NCBI GenBank assembly: GCA_049487715.1
Contig: CP150569.1
Location: 310,001 to 374,000, forward strand
DNA from: Pycnococcus provasolii
Taxonomy: Eukaryota; Chlorophyta; Pseudoscourfieldiophyceae; Pseudoscourfieldiales
Reading direction: 5' to 3'
DNA: 64,000 bases
Numbering within the stretch: the stretch's first letter is position 1; the number at the start of each line of letters is the position of its first letter. Shown here piece by piece: positions 1 to 10,465 of the stretch. A model generated the notes under the pieces. That model worked only from the letters and a program-made list of their open reading frames with translations. It made no database searches and was not told where the DNA came from. The position numbers were made by a program, and so were the translations under genes.

Positions 1-2
1 CG

Positions 3-3000
3 GGCAAGCCGGTGGTGGTTGACGCGAATGTTCGCTTTATGGCCGATGCCGGCGCACTACAGCACGCAAAGATCACCGAAGATGCTCTCGTGAACAACGT
101 GTCTGCCACCTTCGTGGAGGGAACGTATCAGTCGTCGGGCGATCTGCTTCTATTTGGTGAACGTATGTGCACAAGCCAGTGCGAATTCAAGACTGTTAAA
201 GCGGATGGCGTCACATCGGCGTCAATTGATGTGGACTGGCATGCAGGAATGGGAGTTCTCACGCTGCGCCCAAAGAAGAGCGATGCAAACGACATCGCAT
301 TTTTGCAATCTCTTTTGCGCCAGGTGTCGTATGTGCACGTGGGAGATGCACCAGCTTCCATCAATCGTCGGATTGAATTTCGAGCAAGCCAGCTTCACGC
401 GAGTGCATCCTCAGCGGTCGACGCGACGCTTTCGGTCAAGCCATTCAACGATCCGACGACCATATCATGCACCAAATTCGCCGTTGGTTTCAAGGCTCAG
501 GATGTGATTCCCGTGGATCGCAGTGTAGAAATCATCGACCCCGACGACGTGCAGTTTGCCGGTGCCGAGGTATGTATAGTAGATTCGTTCGACGCGAGAC
601 ACGACTTTTTGCATTATCTTCCCGCAGAGGCTGTCGTGACATCGAATGGCGGCGAAACCTCGAAAGCGGCACGAACGGACCTCCGATGGTCGTTCGATCA
701 ATTGAAAGGCTGTTTGACTTTTGATAGCATCGCCTCGCGCGTCGACTATCAGAAAGCTCTTCGCCTTGTCAGCTTCGAGTTTCGGAGCGAATCGCTGAAA
801 GATGTGACGAGGAGCATAAGCTTTCGCATGCGTGATCTTTCAAATACCATGTCGCAACCTTGCGTCATATCTGGCAGCATCGCGAAGGAGACGAAGCCAC
901 CGCGATGGGCATTTGGTCTGGATGTGATCAACATCCTCCAAAACACATCAGCGCTGGGTTACAAGGTGTCCGCGGAAAATGACAAGCGGGCGGTGCGTTA
1001 TGTGCTTGTCTGCGACGGGTATCGCGGAACTGTGAAATTGAACAACGTGACTGGTGAATTTGACTACACTCCACGTACACCGTTCGTTTATGGGCCCGAC
1101 GACTTCCTGGTGCGCGCCGAAGATGTCGAAAATGGTTTATCCTCGAGTGTGATTACCATTCGCATAAATATCATTAATGTGCTTGATGCTCCCGTGGCGG
1201 AGTCGATGCACGTTGACGCGTTTGAGGATGTTCTCGAAACCATCGGGCTACCTGTGAAGGATTTTGATGGACCTGCAGCCGAAGAAATTGCATACGTCAA
1301 AATCGTGAACGAGACTACCGATGGGAACACGCTCCGACTAACGCCACCACCGGGCACGGAAAATGCGCTGAATCGTCGCAGTGCCAGCCTGACGGTGCAG
1401 TACTTAGCAAGCTCAAAGAGCATCGCGCTGCAGGCAAGGGCTGATGCATTTGCGTACCAGGCGGTGGACGTTGACGGTCTTCCATCAGAGGTTGCTCGCG
1501 TAAAAATCACGCTGCACGCGAAGGCGGAAACACAAAGCCTACCTGTTGCTCTCAATTCCACAATTACGATGCTCGAGGATACCACCTTGGAGGAACACCT
1601 TCCATTCGAGTATAACTACACGAAGCATATTATTTTCCGCCTGATTGGCAGTCCAACGCTAGGTAGAGTTGAGTTGCTTGACGAACGCACGGGTGCATTT
1701 CGGTACACTCCGTACGCCGACGCTACTGGAAGCGACACAATCAAATTTCGCATAACCGGTGTGTACGGCATCACTTCCTCGATAGGCACGACAACAATTG
1801 TCGTCGAAGAGGAGGACGATGCTCCCGTTGGCGCGTGTGCACTGGAGGGTCCGAACACACTGCCATATGCCCTCGCCTATAATCTGTCCTTTGGCATCTT
1901 GCCAGAACCTGGTGCCGGTACAGAGGCTTGGGCGGCAGTCTTGGACAACGACCCTAGCACGAGCATGACCCAGTATCGGAACACCCTCGACTCGCTCGAG
2001 CGGCTTTGGTCCGAGGCTGCGTTGTCCGCGTCTACCATGCTCAGCCAACCCGTTCCCAAGAGCGACGCCGGAGCCGCATACACCGCCTACAATGCGGCGC
2101 GTGGAAGTGAAATGGACTCTAGGGCTGACGCGGTCGAGGCACTCATATTTCACCCTGAGCAACCCAGGTTGCTGTGTGATGATGGGCAGGAAGTGGCAAC
2201 ACTTCACAATACGCCGATGCTTTTGTATCTACTCGCGCACGACGTCGACAGCGCGCCTGGGGCTCGGCTAACCTACAAGATCGTCCGTGCGCCAACACAG
2301 GGTGGAGTCACCCATCCCAACGGCACTGCATTGAGCGAGGGAAGCCTCACGACTTCGCCGTGGGTGGTATTTACGCCTGCGATGGACAAATCTCGCGGAG
2401 AAGTTTATACAACTTTGCAGTGGGCAGCCATGGACGCCAGCGGGCGAGCGTCGTCGACTTTTACAACGAACATCAAGGTTCTGTGCCAGCCTGGCTACAA
2501 GCGCGTGGGACTCACTTGCTCTGCTTGTCCCTTGGGAAGGTACAATCAGCCTGGTGTTGCGGATCAGATCATGTGCGTGCCGTGTCCTGAGGGTACTGCG
2601 GGAAAGACAGTGGGCGCTACAAGCTGCAGCCTTTGCGAGAGTGGCACCTATCAAAATGCCACGGGCCAGCCTACGTGCACTCGCTGCCCGCATGGTGACA
2701 TGATCAGTCCAACGGCATCGGACAGTATCTATTCGTGTGTATGCCCGCGCACATTCTTCCGGCCCCCATACAACACTGATATTTGTTTGAAATGCAATCT
2801 CGATCGCACCGCGTGTGATGTTGCCAATCAGACGTATCCAAAGCCATATAAGGGATACTGGGTCAATCCGAAAGATGGAAGCGAGGTTGTGCGATGCCTC
2901 CTAGGTGGCGAGCAGTGTGCTGCAACATCCAACGTCACGCGCGTAGCGCTAGGAATGTGCGCGCCCGATAGCGACAGAGATGGTGGGCAGTACGAAGGTT

Positions 3001-6000
3001 TCGCTTGCAGCCGATGCCGAGACGGCCATTTCCGTGTCGACGGGAAGTGTGAGAAGTGCCCGACAATTCCTCTGGCGGGATTCTCCGTGGGAGTGATATT
3101 CCTGGTGGTGCTGCCTGGCCTGCTGTTAATCTTCTCGCAGGCAGAGAAGACGTTTCCCATGCTCAACCTTCTCGTCGGCTACTGCCAGATACAGGCGACA
3201 TTTGGTCTTCTCGAGTTTGACTGGGGCAGCATGCTCACGAGCTGGTATATGTTCCTAGGCATTTTTAACCTCAACCCGGAAATCATTGCGCCCGAGTGCA
3301 TGATCAGTGGTTGGGACTATTCGTATCAATTCGTTTTCCGCGCCGGACTTCCCGGATTTTTCCTCTTCGTCCTGGCAACCCGCGCTGGCACTGAAATGAT
3401 CTACGAGAAGTTCAGCACCAAGCGCAAGTTTCAACGTGGTGTGAGAAAGTCTCTTGCTCTTGTGCGCGCCGCAAATCTCGCCAAAAAATTCTCCGGCGAC
3501 AATCAAATCGCACCCGCTCCAGGTGAGGCGGCTCCAATGAGTCTCCTAGATCGCCTGAAGGCGCAACAGGCGAAGGAGGAGGAGGAAGAGAAAAATGGCG
3601 AAGCCTCCGCATCGAGCGCAAGCGATGCTGGCCCCGTCACGGAAAGCCGGGTTGGATCGCCAAACAACGTGATGGCAAATTTGCGTGGAACTTTCAGCAA
3701 GAGTTGGAAGAACAAAGTGTTGAAAAGCTCAGTCGTCCAGGAGGGCAGGGACGAAATCTCCTGCGATCCGTACGCGGTGCTCACTATCGGGGAGTCGTCG
3801 CAGCAATCAATGTACGTGCCAGCGTCGAACAATCCAATCTATAAGGAGAGCTTTGAATTTCCAAATGTGGATCTCGAAACGGTGCAGGAGCTCAAGATTG
3901 AAGTATTCGACTATGACGTGTTGTCCGCTGGGGACTTTTTGTGCTCTGGCACGGTGAATCTGCTCAAATTGAAGTTGACCGAAACAACTGAAAAGATTAA
4001 TCACATCATGCCTTTGGCGGATGAGAATTTCATCGTTTCAGGGAATGTGCTCATGACGATTTCACGTACTGAGACTGGCAAGATTATTGTGTACCTGGAC
4101 AGAGCGAAGGATCTCCCTGGGAACGAGCGCAAGGCGCTTCTGACGAAATCGGAAGCACAAAAATTTGAATTTGCCGGCGAACTAGTGAAAGAGACAGTTA
4201 CCATGGATCGCAAGGGCAACGAGTCCATGATAAAGTTCGCTCATCGCATGATATCGGCATACGTTCTCTACCTCGTTTGGGGATACTTTAGCCTGGCAAT
4301 CCTTCTTCTTCGCTTTTTCTCGTGCAAGGAGTTGAATGGATCCCATGACGGCAGATCTGTCATGCGCTCCGACAGCTCGCTAATTTGCTGGGAGTTTGGA
4401 AGTGGCGACCACCTCCACACGATCATCTTCCCCTTCGCGCTCGTTGCGATCATCGTGTACCTTTTGGGCATTGCTGCACTAATATTTCGCACGCTTTACA
4501 CACACCGTCCTGGAGCTGGCTCAGGTCGTGATGTGATTGGCGCGCTTCATGCCGCACGGCTTGCAGAATCACAGGAACACTCTCCCGCGAACGTAAAGAA
4601 AATTAAGGCAATTGCAGAATCTCCGTTTCGCATTCAATATGGATTCCTCTTCCTCGGCCTCAAGACTACATTTTACTATTGGGAGATTGTGTCGATGGGC
4701 AAGAAACTTTTGTTCGCTTTGACATTCGTCATCATCGAAGACCCGGTGGATGTCGCCCTCGCGGCCATTGCACTTCTATTTGTGTGGTGTATGGCTGTCT
4801 ACAGGTACCAGCCGTACGAAACACCGCTCCTAAATGTGTTCGAGGGTTTCTGTAATCTTGGCCATATCATCGTTCTCATGGCAGGCATCGTTGTGCACGT
4901 CAAAAGCCTCGAGGACAACACGCTGGACTCTATTCGTGGAGTGACCTTATTCATCGCGTTCTTTTTTCTCATAATTGGAGTGATAATGGTGCTTGCCAAC
5001 GGCGTGCCGGGAGTGCTTGCGCGCTTCAAGGCGGTGAAGCTTGCGCTTTTCAAAGCAAAAAGAAAGAAGGAAAAGAAGGGAAGCTTATGGAGTGAAAAAA
5101 TGAAGGGCAAAGCGAAAGGAAAGCTTTCTCTCATGTCCGCTCTTGCTTCGACAGGCGGCGGCGGTGCGCAGGCGTTCGATCGCGCGGTGCGATCGGCACG
5201 TACGTTCCTGCGCGACGATGCCGCAAAGGAGATTGAGCAGCTATTGCATGACTGCAGCGACTCCGAGGTGCAGAAGATCGTGCGCTGCATGGATTGGCTA
5301 AGCATGCTGCACGTGATTGGCCCCGAGGGAGACGATGATAAGGTTGGAGATCTCGATCGCGTCGTGGGCGATCGCATCGTTAAGCCGAACCAGCTCGCAA
5401 AGGTTTACAACTGGCTTGCATTTCACGCGAAGAGATTAGAGAAGGCGAAGACTTTCAACTTCCTGGAAATGACTGAGAGTGTACTAGACGAGCCAGCTAC
5501 CCAGTCGGCGGCATCGGATCGGCCAAACACGCCCAATTCGGTGGCGCAGATCTTAGCTGCCTCAGCAGCCGAAGCTGAGAAGAGAAAGGATGAGGAGACG
5601 AAGAGGATGGAAGTGAGACCAGATTCTAGGCAGGTGGAGGCAACAGTGGAGGTGGTAACGAAGAGTGACACGGAGTTGGAGTCAGCAGAGCCGGTGGTGC
5701 TGGCACCGGATACGGAGAGCGATTCTGAGATGGAGCCAGCAGAGCCAGTCGTGCCAGAGCTGGTGGTGCCAGAGCCGGAGCCGGTGACAAATGTCGACGA
5801 AGAGTACGAACGTTTGAAGAGTCTCGTTGGCGCTGCACCATCACCAAGGGACAATGCCGAGGTGTTGGAGGAGCCTGCACCGGCTGCCGCAGAGGATGTT
5901 GAGCAGGCAGCAGGGGAAAGTGCCGTGGAGGAGAAGGAGGAGAAGGAGGAGAAGGAGGAGAAGGAGGACATTGCAGTGGAGAAGAGCGATGAGCCGGCGG

Positions 6001-6809
6001 TGGAAGATGCTGTGGAAGGAGAGCAGGTAAGTGTACCCACGCCAGAAGAAGACGTGAAAGGCGACACTGGTGCTGTGGAGGCTGAAGAAGCGGAAGATGC
6101 CGTCGATGGTGTGTTGTGTGCATTCACGCCGCCCATGGATGACGTCGCACCTGAGAGTGAAGCACTTCCTCAGAATGAGATGTTCGTGATTCAGCGCCGA
6201 GCGGAGATGGAAGAACAAGGGATGGAGGATGTGCTGCCAGGCACAGCTGCGGAATCGAATCCACGCCTTGAGATTCTTAAAAAGGAGCGTGTACGCTTGC
6301 AGGATCTGGTGTCCTCGCGCAAGGCGGAAGCTGACAGGATGCAGACTGAGCGTGAGAAAATGGACAAGGAGCGAGACGAGCTCACGAAACGCCTTCAGAA
6401 TTTGCGCGCTCTGAAGGCGTCGCTCATGGACCGCACTGGCAAGCGCGATGATGGCGCAGCAACGACTGTGTTAACTGCACCGTCTAGGGTGGAAGGGAAC
6501 TCCTCTGCACCGCCTTTCGTGGTGGACGCCAGCCTTCCACCCCCACCGCTCACGAGTCACGTCGAGGCGATTCAACGCGCACGCGTTCATACTCCAGAGC
6601 TGGAGTCAATGGGTATGGGTCGCACGATTACGGCGGAGGAGGTGTCCGCGAGTCGAGCAAAGCTCGAAGCAAGCCGCCTTGCAATGGAGATGCAGCGCGC
6701 GCAGCTTGAGGCGGAGAAGCTGAAGATCAAGCTGCAGAGCGACGCTCTCAAGAAAAAGCTGGAGGAGAAGGTGATGCTTATGCAGCGTCGAGCAGGCTTC
6801 CCTGGTTGA
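3..6809 (+). CDS. Giant cadherin-like/GCC2-GCC3/C2 polytopic membrane protein, 5' partial
   Basis: The frame is open to the left edge and the first Met codons are internal, so the gene is truncated at its 5' end; about 2268 residues are visible. Extracellular part: tandem cadherin-like (tandem-95 type) repeats near residues 330-400, 540-610 and 755-825, recognisable by a G-x-F-x-YTP core and an NDAPVA-like end. Then a Cys-rich stretch near 830-915 with C-x2-C and GT-type spacing like GCC2/GCC3 (ephrin-receptor-like) domains. Hydrophobic segments follow near 1020-1125, a C2 domain near 1250-1350 (starts DPYAVLTIGE), and several more membrane segments near 1410-1660. The tail is acidic (EKEEKEEKEEK) and ends in coiled coils (about 2085-2140 and 2210-2260). 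This order recalls algal and protist receptor-like or TRP-like surface proteins; channel activity is inference. Transcribed towards the methyltransferase gene, with about 190 bases between the two. Confidence 0.8.
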   Translation, partial: GKPVVVDANVRFMADAGALQHAKITEDALVNNVSATFVEGTYQSSGDLLLFGERMCTSQCEFKTVKADGVTSASIDVDWHAGMGVLTLRPKKSDANDIAFLQSLLRQVSYVHVGDAPASINRRIEFRASQLHASASSAVDATLSVKPFNDPTTISCTKFAVGFKAQDVIPVDRSVEIIDPDDVQFAGAEVCIVDSFDARHDFLHYLPAEAVVTSNGGETSKAARTDLRWSFDQLKGCLTFDSIASRVDYQKALRLVSFEFRSESLKDVTRSISFRMRDLSNTMSQPCVISGSIAKETKPPRWAFGLDVINILQNTSALGYKVSAENDKRAVRYVLVCDGYRGTVKLNNVTGEFDYTPRTPFVYGPDDFLVRAEDVENGLSSSVITIRINIINVLDAPVAESMHVDAFEDVLETIGLPVKDFDGPAAEEIAYVKIVNETTDGNTLRLTPPPGTENALNRRSASLTVQYLASSKSIALQARADAFAYQAVDVDGLPSEVARVKITLHAKAETQSLPVALNSTITMLEDTTLEEHLPFEYNYTKHIIFRLIGSPTLGRVELLDERTGAFRYTPYADATGSDTIKFRITGVYGITSSIGTTTIVVEEEDDAPVGACALEGPNTLPYALAYNLSFGILPEPGAGTEAWAAVLDNDPSTSMTQYRNTLDSLERLWSEAALSASTMLSQPVPKSDAGAAYTAYNAARGSEMDSRADAVEALIFHPEQPRLLCDDGQEVATLHNTPMLLYLLAHDVDSAPGARLTYKIVRAPTQGGVTHPNGTALSEGSLTTSPWVVFTPAMDKSRGEVYTTLQWAAMDASGRASSTFTTNIKVLCQPGYKRVGLTCSACPLGRYNQPGVADQIMCVPCPEGTAGKTVGATSCSLCESGTYQNATGQPTCTRCPHGDMISPTASDSIYSCVCPRTFFRPPYNTDICLKCNLDRTACDVANQTYPKPYKGYWVNPKDGSEVVRCLLGGEQCAATSNVTRVALGMCAPDSDRDGGQYEGFACSRCRDGHFRVDGKCEKCPTIPLAGFSVGVIFLVVLPGLLLIFSQAEKTFPMLNLLVGYCQIQATFGLLEFDWGSMLTSWYMFLGIFNLNPEIIAPECMISGWDYSYQFVFRAGLPGFFLFVLATRAGTEMIYEKFSTKRKFQRGVRKSLALVRAANLAKKFSGDNQIAPAPGEAAPMSLLDRLKAQQAKEEEEEKNGEASASSASDAGPVTESRVGSPNNVMANLRGTFSKSWKNKVLKSSVVQEGRDEISCDPYAVLTIGESSQQSMYVPASNNPIYKESFEFPNVDLETVQELKIEVFDYDVLSAGDFLCSGTVNLLKLKLTETTEKINHIMPLADENFIVSGNVLMTISRTETGKIIVYLDRAKDLPGNERKALLTKSEAQKFEFAGELVKETVTMDRKGNESMIKFAHRMISAYVLYLVWGYFSLAILLLRFFSCKELNGSHDGRSVMRSDSSLICWEFGSGDHLHTIIFPFALVAIIVYLLGIAALIFRTLYTHRPGAGSGRDVIGALHAARLAESQEHSPANVKKIKAIAESPFRIQYGFLFLGLKTTFYYWEIVSMGKKLLFALTFVIIEDPVDVALAAIALLFVWCMAVYRYQPYETPLLNVFEGFCNLGHIIVLMAGIVVHVKSLEDNTLDSIRGVTLFIAFFFLIIGVIMVLANGVPGVLARFKAVKLALFKAKRKKEKKGSLWSEKMKGKAKGKLSLMSALASTGGGGAQAFDRAVRSARTFLRDDAAKEIEQLLHDCSDSEVQKIVRCMDWLSMLHVIGPEGDDDKVGDLDRVVGDRIVKPNQLAKVYNWLAFHAKRLEKAKTFNFLEMTESVLDEPATQSAASDRPNTPNSVAQILAASAAEAEKRKDEETKRMEVRPDSRQVEATVEVVTKSDTELESAEPVVLAPDTESDSEMEPAEPVVPELVVPEPEPVTNVDEEYERLKSLVGAAPSPRDNAEVLEEPAPAAAEDVEQAAGESAVEEKEEKEEKEEKEDIAVEKSDEPAVEDAVEGEQVSVPTPEEDVKGDTGAVEAEEAEDAVDGVLCAFTPPMDDVAPESEALPQNEMFVIQRRAEMEEQGMEDVLPGTAAESNPRLEILKKERVRLQDLVSSRKAEADRMQTEREKMDKERDELTKRLQNLRALKASLMDRTGKRDDGAATTVLTAPSRVEGNSSAPPFVVDASLPPPPLTSHVEAIQRARVHTPELESMGMGRTITAEEVSASRAKLEASRLAMEMQRAQLEAEKLKIKLQSDALKKKLEEKVMLMQRRAGFPG

Positions 6810-6998
6810 CAACATAAAGTACGTAAGAGACACCGAGGCACCTCACCTCAAGATAAATTAGAAACGGCAGAGAGAAGAATTTGTTGACATTTTTTTCTTT
6901 TGAGGAACTTGTAACTATTATATTTCATACATTAAATATGACGAAACGCAGAGAAACGCAGTATGCATATTCATTCACGTCAGTCGCGTTTGCTTTGG

Positions 6999-8000
6999 TT
7001 ACGTACGCACGAGTTTCACCAGGAGGTGATGCGACGACGTGTTTGCGCTCTTGATGTCCTCGACGACAGCGTCAGCGAAGAGGGCGGCCGCCTCCTCCAT
7101 AACTCCCTCGATATGCTCGGGAAGGCGCACGCGGCTCAGGAGGTATGCTCGACCGCCCGGCTTCAGTGTGGCGTGAATGGTGTGCAGAAGTGCGGACGAG
7201 TCGTAGATATCCGCGACGCAGTCGGCGGCAAGAACGACGTCGAATGCGCCTCGCACATTCGGCGCGATCACATCCTCGTCCGTGCTCCACTCTAGCGTGC
7301 GAGGCGTCTCAACTTTCCCCCCTCCTTGCTTGACAACGTCTTGGTTGCGTTCGAGGTTATCTATCATGAGCGGAACGAGCTCCGCGCGGTCTGTGAGAGT
7401 GACAGCACACCCTCCCACTGCCGCTAGCGCGATGCCCGCGAGTCCCGTTCCGGCACCAAGTTCGAGGACGTTCGTTCCAGGCGTCGTGCACTTTTGCGTG
7501 ATGAGGTGGTCAGCGAGCATGTACGACGCGTCCCAGACGATGCCCCCCTTACCGACGTGTCTATTTTGTGCGATTGTGACTGGCGTGTTGTTCAGGCCAA
7601 AGTCGTACACGATGAGCGCTTCGTTGGCGAACCTCAGGTCGTCGTAGTACTCCTGGTGAGCGAGCCAGGAGGCGTACCTGAAGGCGGCTGATGGCGGATC
7701 ACCACCACCAGAAGAAACATGGCAAGGTTCCCCCTGCAAGGTAAGTTTAACTTGCTCGAGCAGTTGTAAATCCTCGGAAGTTTCTTCACGTTCCACACAA
7801 GGAGGATTAACGGGCGGCCGAATCCCATTCGCATTCATAGAAAGGCCAGTAGACTCCCCCGGGCCCGTGGGGTGTGAAATCATGAACTCGTCACCATCAT
7901 CAAAATCATCTAAATCATCAAAGGCAGCAGGTCTTTGAGGTTTTTGGAGCAACTGCACGGATGCTGATGATGCTGATGCAGAAGGAGTTGTGGCCGGCAT
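6999..8000 (-). CDS. METTL21/FAM86-type protein lysine methyltransferase
   Basis: A 333-residue protein. The N-terminal third is acidic and low in complexity (DDLDDFDDGDEF). From about residue 110 it has the class I SAM-dependent methyltransferase fold. Motif I reads LELGAGTGLAGIAL near residue 180, followed by the acidic strand-2 end (VTLTD), and a motif-IV-like VVLAADCVADIY near 255 replaces the DxxY-type motif of METTL21/EEF1A-KMT enzymes. These enzymes methylate lysines on translation factors and chaperones; the substrate here is unknown. The start ATG gives the longest frame, and nothing upstream looks coding. It could instead be a nicotinamide-type methyltransferase relative, since the families share the fold. 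Confidence 0.8.
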   Translation of the reverse strand: MPATTPSASASSASVQLLQKPQRPAAFDDLDDFDDGDEFMISHPTGPGESTGLSMNANGIRPPVNPPCVEREETSEDLQLLEQVKLTLQGEPCHVSSGGGDPPSAAFRYASWLAHQEYYDDLRFANEALIVYDFGLNNTPVTIAQNRHVGKGGIVWDASYMLADHLITQKCTTPGTNVLELGAGTGLAGIALAAVGGCAVTLTDRAELVPLMIDNLERNQDVVKQGGGKVETPRTLEWSTDEDVIAPNVRGAFDVVLAADCVADIYDSSALLHTIHATLKPGGRAYLLSRVRLPEHIEGVMEEAAALFADAVVEDIKSANTSSHHLLVKLVRT

Positions 8001-8767
8001 AAGGTGATGTATGCGTTAAGACACAAAAATGAAACTAAAACTAAAAATGAAAATAAAAATAAAAATGCGCCGCCGGCCGCCAGGGAACTAACTACCTTAA
8101 GGTAAGAATACAATGATTCGATTCACTGGGGCGGATTATTCGATGACGATGAGGCAGGCGAGGAGGGAGGGGAGACGCGGTATGGTACAACGTTTTTTTA
8201 AGGCCTTACAACGCGCGGCCGGCACCGGGCGGCGGGGTCCCCCCCCCATCAGGATTCGCCGCCCTCCTCTCCCCACCGTGGTAAACCTTTAGTTGGTAGT
8301 ACTAACCTTACCGTACTTAGGAACCGGCGGCGGAGGACACAATAAACCTTTCCATACAACACATACATACACAACGGAGACAACCTCAGGGGGCAGTCAG
8401 GTAACATATTTTTGCACTTTTGCTACCATCCTAGGCACCGAATCTGATTCTTTTCCCGGTAGAACACCTCCGTAGAACTAAAAACTAAAAAAAGTACGGT
8501 ATGCTTACGGGTAAGTATCATAGGCCGAACGATAGTTCCCGTACCACCCTACTGTACGATAAGGTTAGTCCTAGGGTGTACCGGGTAGTCTTATTAAGAT
8601 GGTGGGTGGACTTGCGGTTCATCTTAGTTCTTATGTTTGTGTTACTCGCTTATCTTAGCCCATTCCCTAACGCTTGTGTTACCTTACCACCCTCGGTAAA
8701 GGTTTAAACCTTTGCTGTCCTTACCACACGCCTAACTTCCTCACTTCCCACCGTCGTGCCTCACGGC
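8001..8767. other. Intergenic, between two minus-strand genes
   Basis: No convincing coding frame. It holds A-rich and GC-rich low-complexity DNA (8030-8070 and 8200-8280), several ACCTTA/TAAGGT words, and a perfect 16-base palindrome aaaggtttaaaccttt at 8698-8713, just beyond the 3' end of the RCC1-like gene. The methyltransferase promoter should lie at its left end. Confidence 0.5.
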
Positions 8768-10465
8768 TCACGCGCTGCCCAAGTCCACGTATGGCAGGTT
8801 GTCGCCCATCTGGTTCGGCTGGTTGCCGCGGGCGTTCGTGTCGCCGTACCCGAGTCGGCCACCAAAACCAGGTCCCCAGCATTTCACCGCGTCGTTGTCG
8901 AGGATTGTGCACGTAATACTGCCCCACATGTCAAAAGTAGCAGTACGGATGGCGACTGCCGTACGTCCCGTGCCGAGATCGACATATGGCAAGCTGTCGC
9001 CCATCGAATTCGGAAGTTCGCCGCGGGAGATCGTGTCACCGTAGCCGAGTCCGCCACCAATATTCCATCCCCAGCACTTCACCTTGTCGTTGTCGAGGAT
9101 CGCGCACGTAGCAGCATGAGTCAATGAGATCTGCTTGACCGTGCGTCCCGTGCCGACGTCGACGTACGGCAGGTTATCGCCCATCTCGTTCGGTCCGTCG
9201 CCGCGATTGTTCGTGTCGCCGTAGCCGAGTGCCCCAGCATAATTACTTCCCCAGCACTTCAGCTTGTCGTTGTCGAGGATCGCGCACGTGTGACTGCCAC
9301 CCGCTGAGATCTGCTTGACCGTGCGTCCCGTGCCGAGGTCGACGTACGGCAGGTTGTCGCCCATCTCGTTCGGTCCGTCGCCGCGCCTATTCGTGTCGCC
9401 GTAGCCGGATTGCCCATAATAATTGGATCCCCAGCACTTCGCCTTGTCGTTGTCGAGGATCGCGCACGTAGTACTGCCTTCTTCCGCTGAGATCTGCTTG
9501 ACTGTTCGTCCCGTGCCGACGTCAACGTACGGCAGGTTGTCACCCATCTCGTTCGGTCCGTCGCCGCGGTTGTTCGTGTCGCCGTAGCCGAGTTTATCAC
9601 CACTTCCCCAGCACTTCAGCTTGTCGTTGTCGAGGATCGCGCACGTATGACCATGATCCGATGAGATCTGCTTGACCGTGCGTCCCGTGCCGAGGTCGAC
9701 GTACGGCAGGTTGTCGCCCATCTCGTTCGGTCCGTCGCCGCGGTGGTTCGTGTCGCCGTAGCCGAGTATGCCAATCCCATTCGCTCCCCAGCACTTCGCC
9801 TTGTCGTTGTCGAGGATCGCGCACGTGTGACTGCCACCCGCTGAGATCTGCTTGACTGTTCGTCCCGTGCCGACGTCGACGTACGGCAGGTTGTCACCCA
9901 TGGTATTCGGAAGGTCACCGCGGTGGTTCGTGTCGCCGTAGCCGAGTGTGCCACCCGTATTACTTCCCCAGCACTTCGCCTTATTGTTCGAGAGAACTCG
10001 GCAAGTGTGCCTGTTACCAAGAGCAAGCCTGCTCGCCGCTCCTCCACCACCTTCGCTGCACGTCGGTCCACTCCACCCTTCCAGGCAGTCGCACTCGAAC
10101 CCACCGGTTTGAAGTCCAACCATGGCGTCCGTTCCTGGTTCGTGGCACACGGGCACGTCACTTATCAGCATGCTATTTTTGTTCGTGGCGGCTTGTTCTC
10201 CGTTGACGAAAACTCCCCCCGTGGCGTGTACATCCCCCAGAAACGTCAAAGTATCTGCAGTCGCTGCACCTGCGTTCACCTGAAGTTCCTTGGAAGGCGC
10301 GACGGCGGATATGCTGACGGTTCCGTTATCTTGCATTCGCACGGGGAAGGATGATGATGATGAGGCGGAGGCGGAGTATGATGTTGCGAACATGATTAGT
10401 GACGCAAGCCAGAGAACACACAAATCAACAAAGAAGAGAGAGCGTTGGAGCCTGAGAACTATCAT
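8768..10465 (-). CDS. Secreted RCC1-like repeat protein A
   Basis: I place the start at 10465 (MIVLRLQRSLFFVDL), 69 codons inside the longest frame. This gives a signal peptide, and the mature part then aligns with its paralog at 11993-13645. The product is 565 residues: signal peptide; a linker with DNGTVSISAVAPSKEL; an EGF-like Cys cluster ending CDCLEGWSGPTC; then seven RCC1-like repeats of about 60 residues. The repeats share HTCAILDNDK, KCWG, LGYGDTN, MGDNLPYVD and GTGRTVKQIS. Such repeats form beta-propellers. With a signal peptide and no membrane anchor, it is probably secreted or cell-wall associated rather than a Ran exchange factor. Ligand and function are unknown. It lies head to head with paralog B. 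Confidence 0.85.
   Translation of the reverse strand: MIVLRLQRSLFFVDLCVLWLASLIMFATSYSASASSSSSFPVRMQDNGTVSISAVAPSKELQVNAGAATADTLTFLGDVHATGGVFVNGEQAATNKNSMLISDVPVCHEPGTDAMVGLQTGGFECDCLEGWSGPTCSEGGGGAASRLALGNRHTCRVLSNNKAKCWGSNTGGTLGYGDTNHRGDLPNTMGDNLPYVDVGTGRTVKQISAGGSHTCAILDNDKAKCWGANGIGILGYGDTNHRGDGPNEMGDNLPYVDLGTGRTVKQISSDHGHTCAILDNDKLKCWGSGDKLGYGDTNNRGDGPNEMGDNLPYVDVGTGRTVKQISAEEGSTTCAILDNDKAKCWGSNYYGQSGYGDTNRRGDGPNEMGDNLPYVDLGTGRTVKQISAGGSHTCAILDNDKLKCWGSNYAGALGYGDTNNRGDGPNEMGDNLPYVDVGTGRTVKQISLTHAATCAILDNDKVKCWGWNIGGGLGYGDTISRGELPNSMGDSLPYVDLGTGRTAVAIRTATFDMWGSITCTILDNDAVKCWGPGFGGRLGYGDTNARGNQPNQMGDNLPYVDLGSA
8780..10020 (-). repeat. Coding tandem repeats of about 180 bases (RCC1 propeller A)
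   Basis: Successive KCWG-encoding segments recur at a spacing of about 180 bases. The DNA of the middle repeats is nearly identical, including synonymous positions, while the edge repeats diverge more. This suggests recent internal duplication or gene conversion. Confidence 0.8.

Noticed and set aside
5423-6136. Long minus-strand frame of Ser/Thr repeats
   Set aside because: It is the antisense of the acidic repeat-rich tail of the giant membrane protein; low complexity keeps the frame open.
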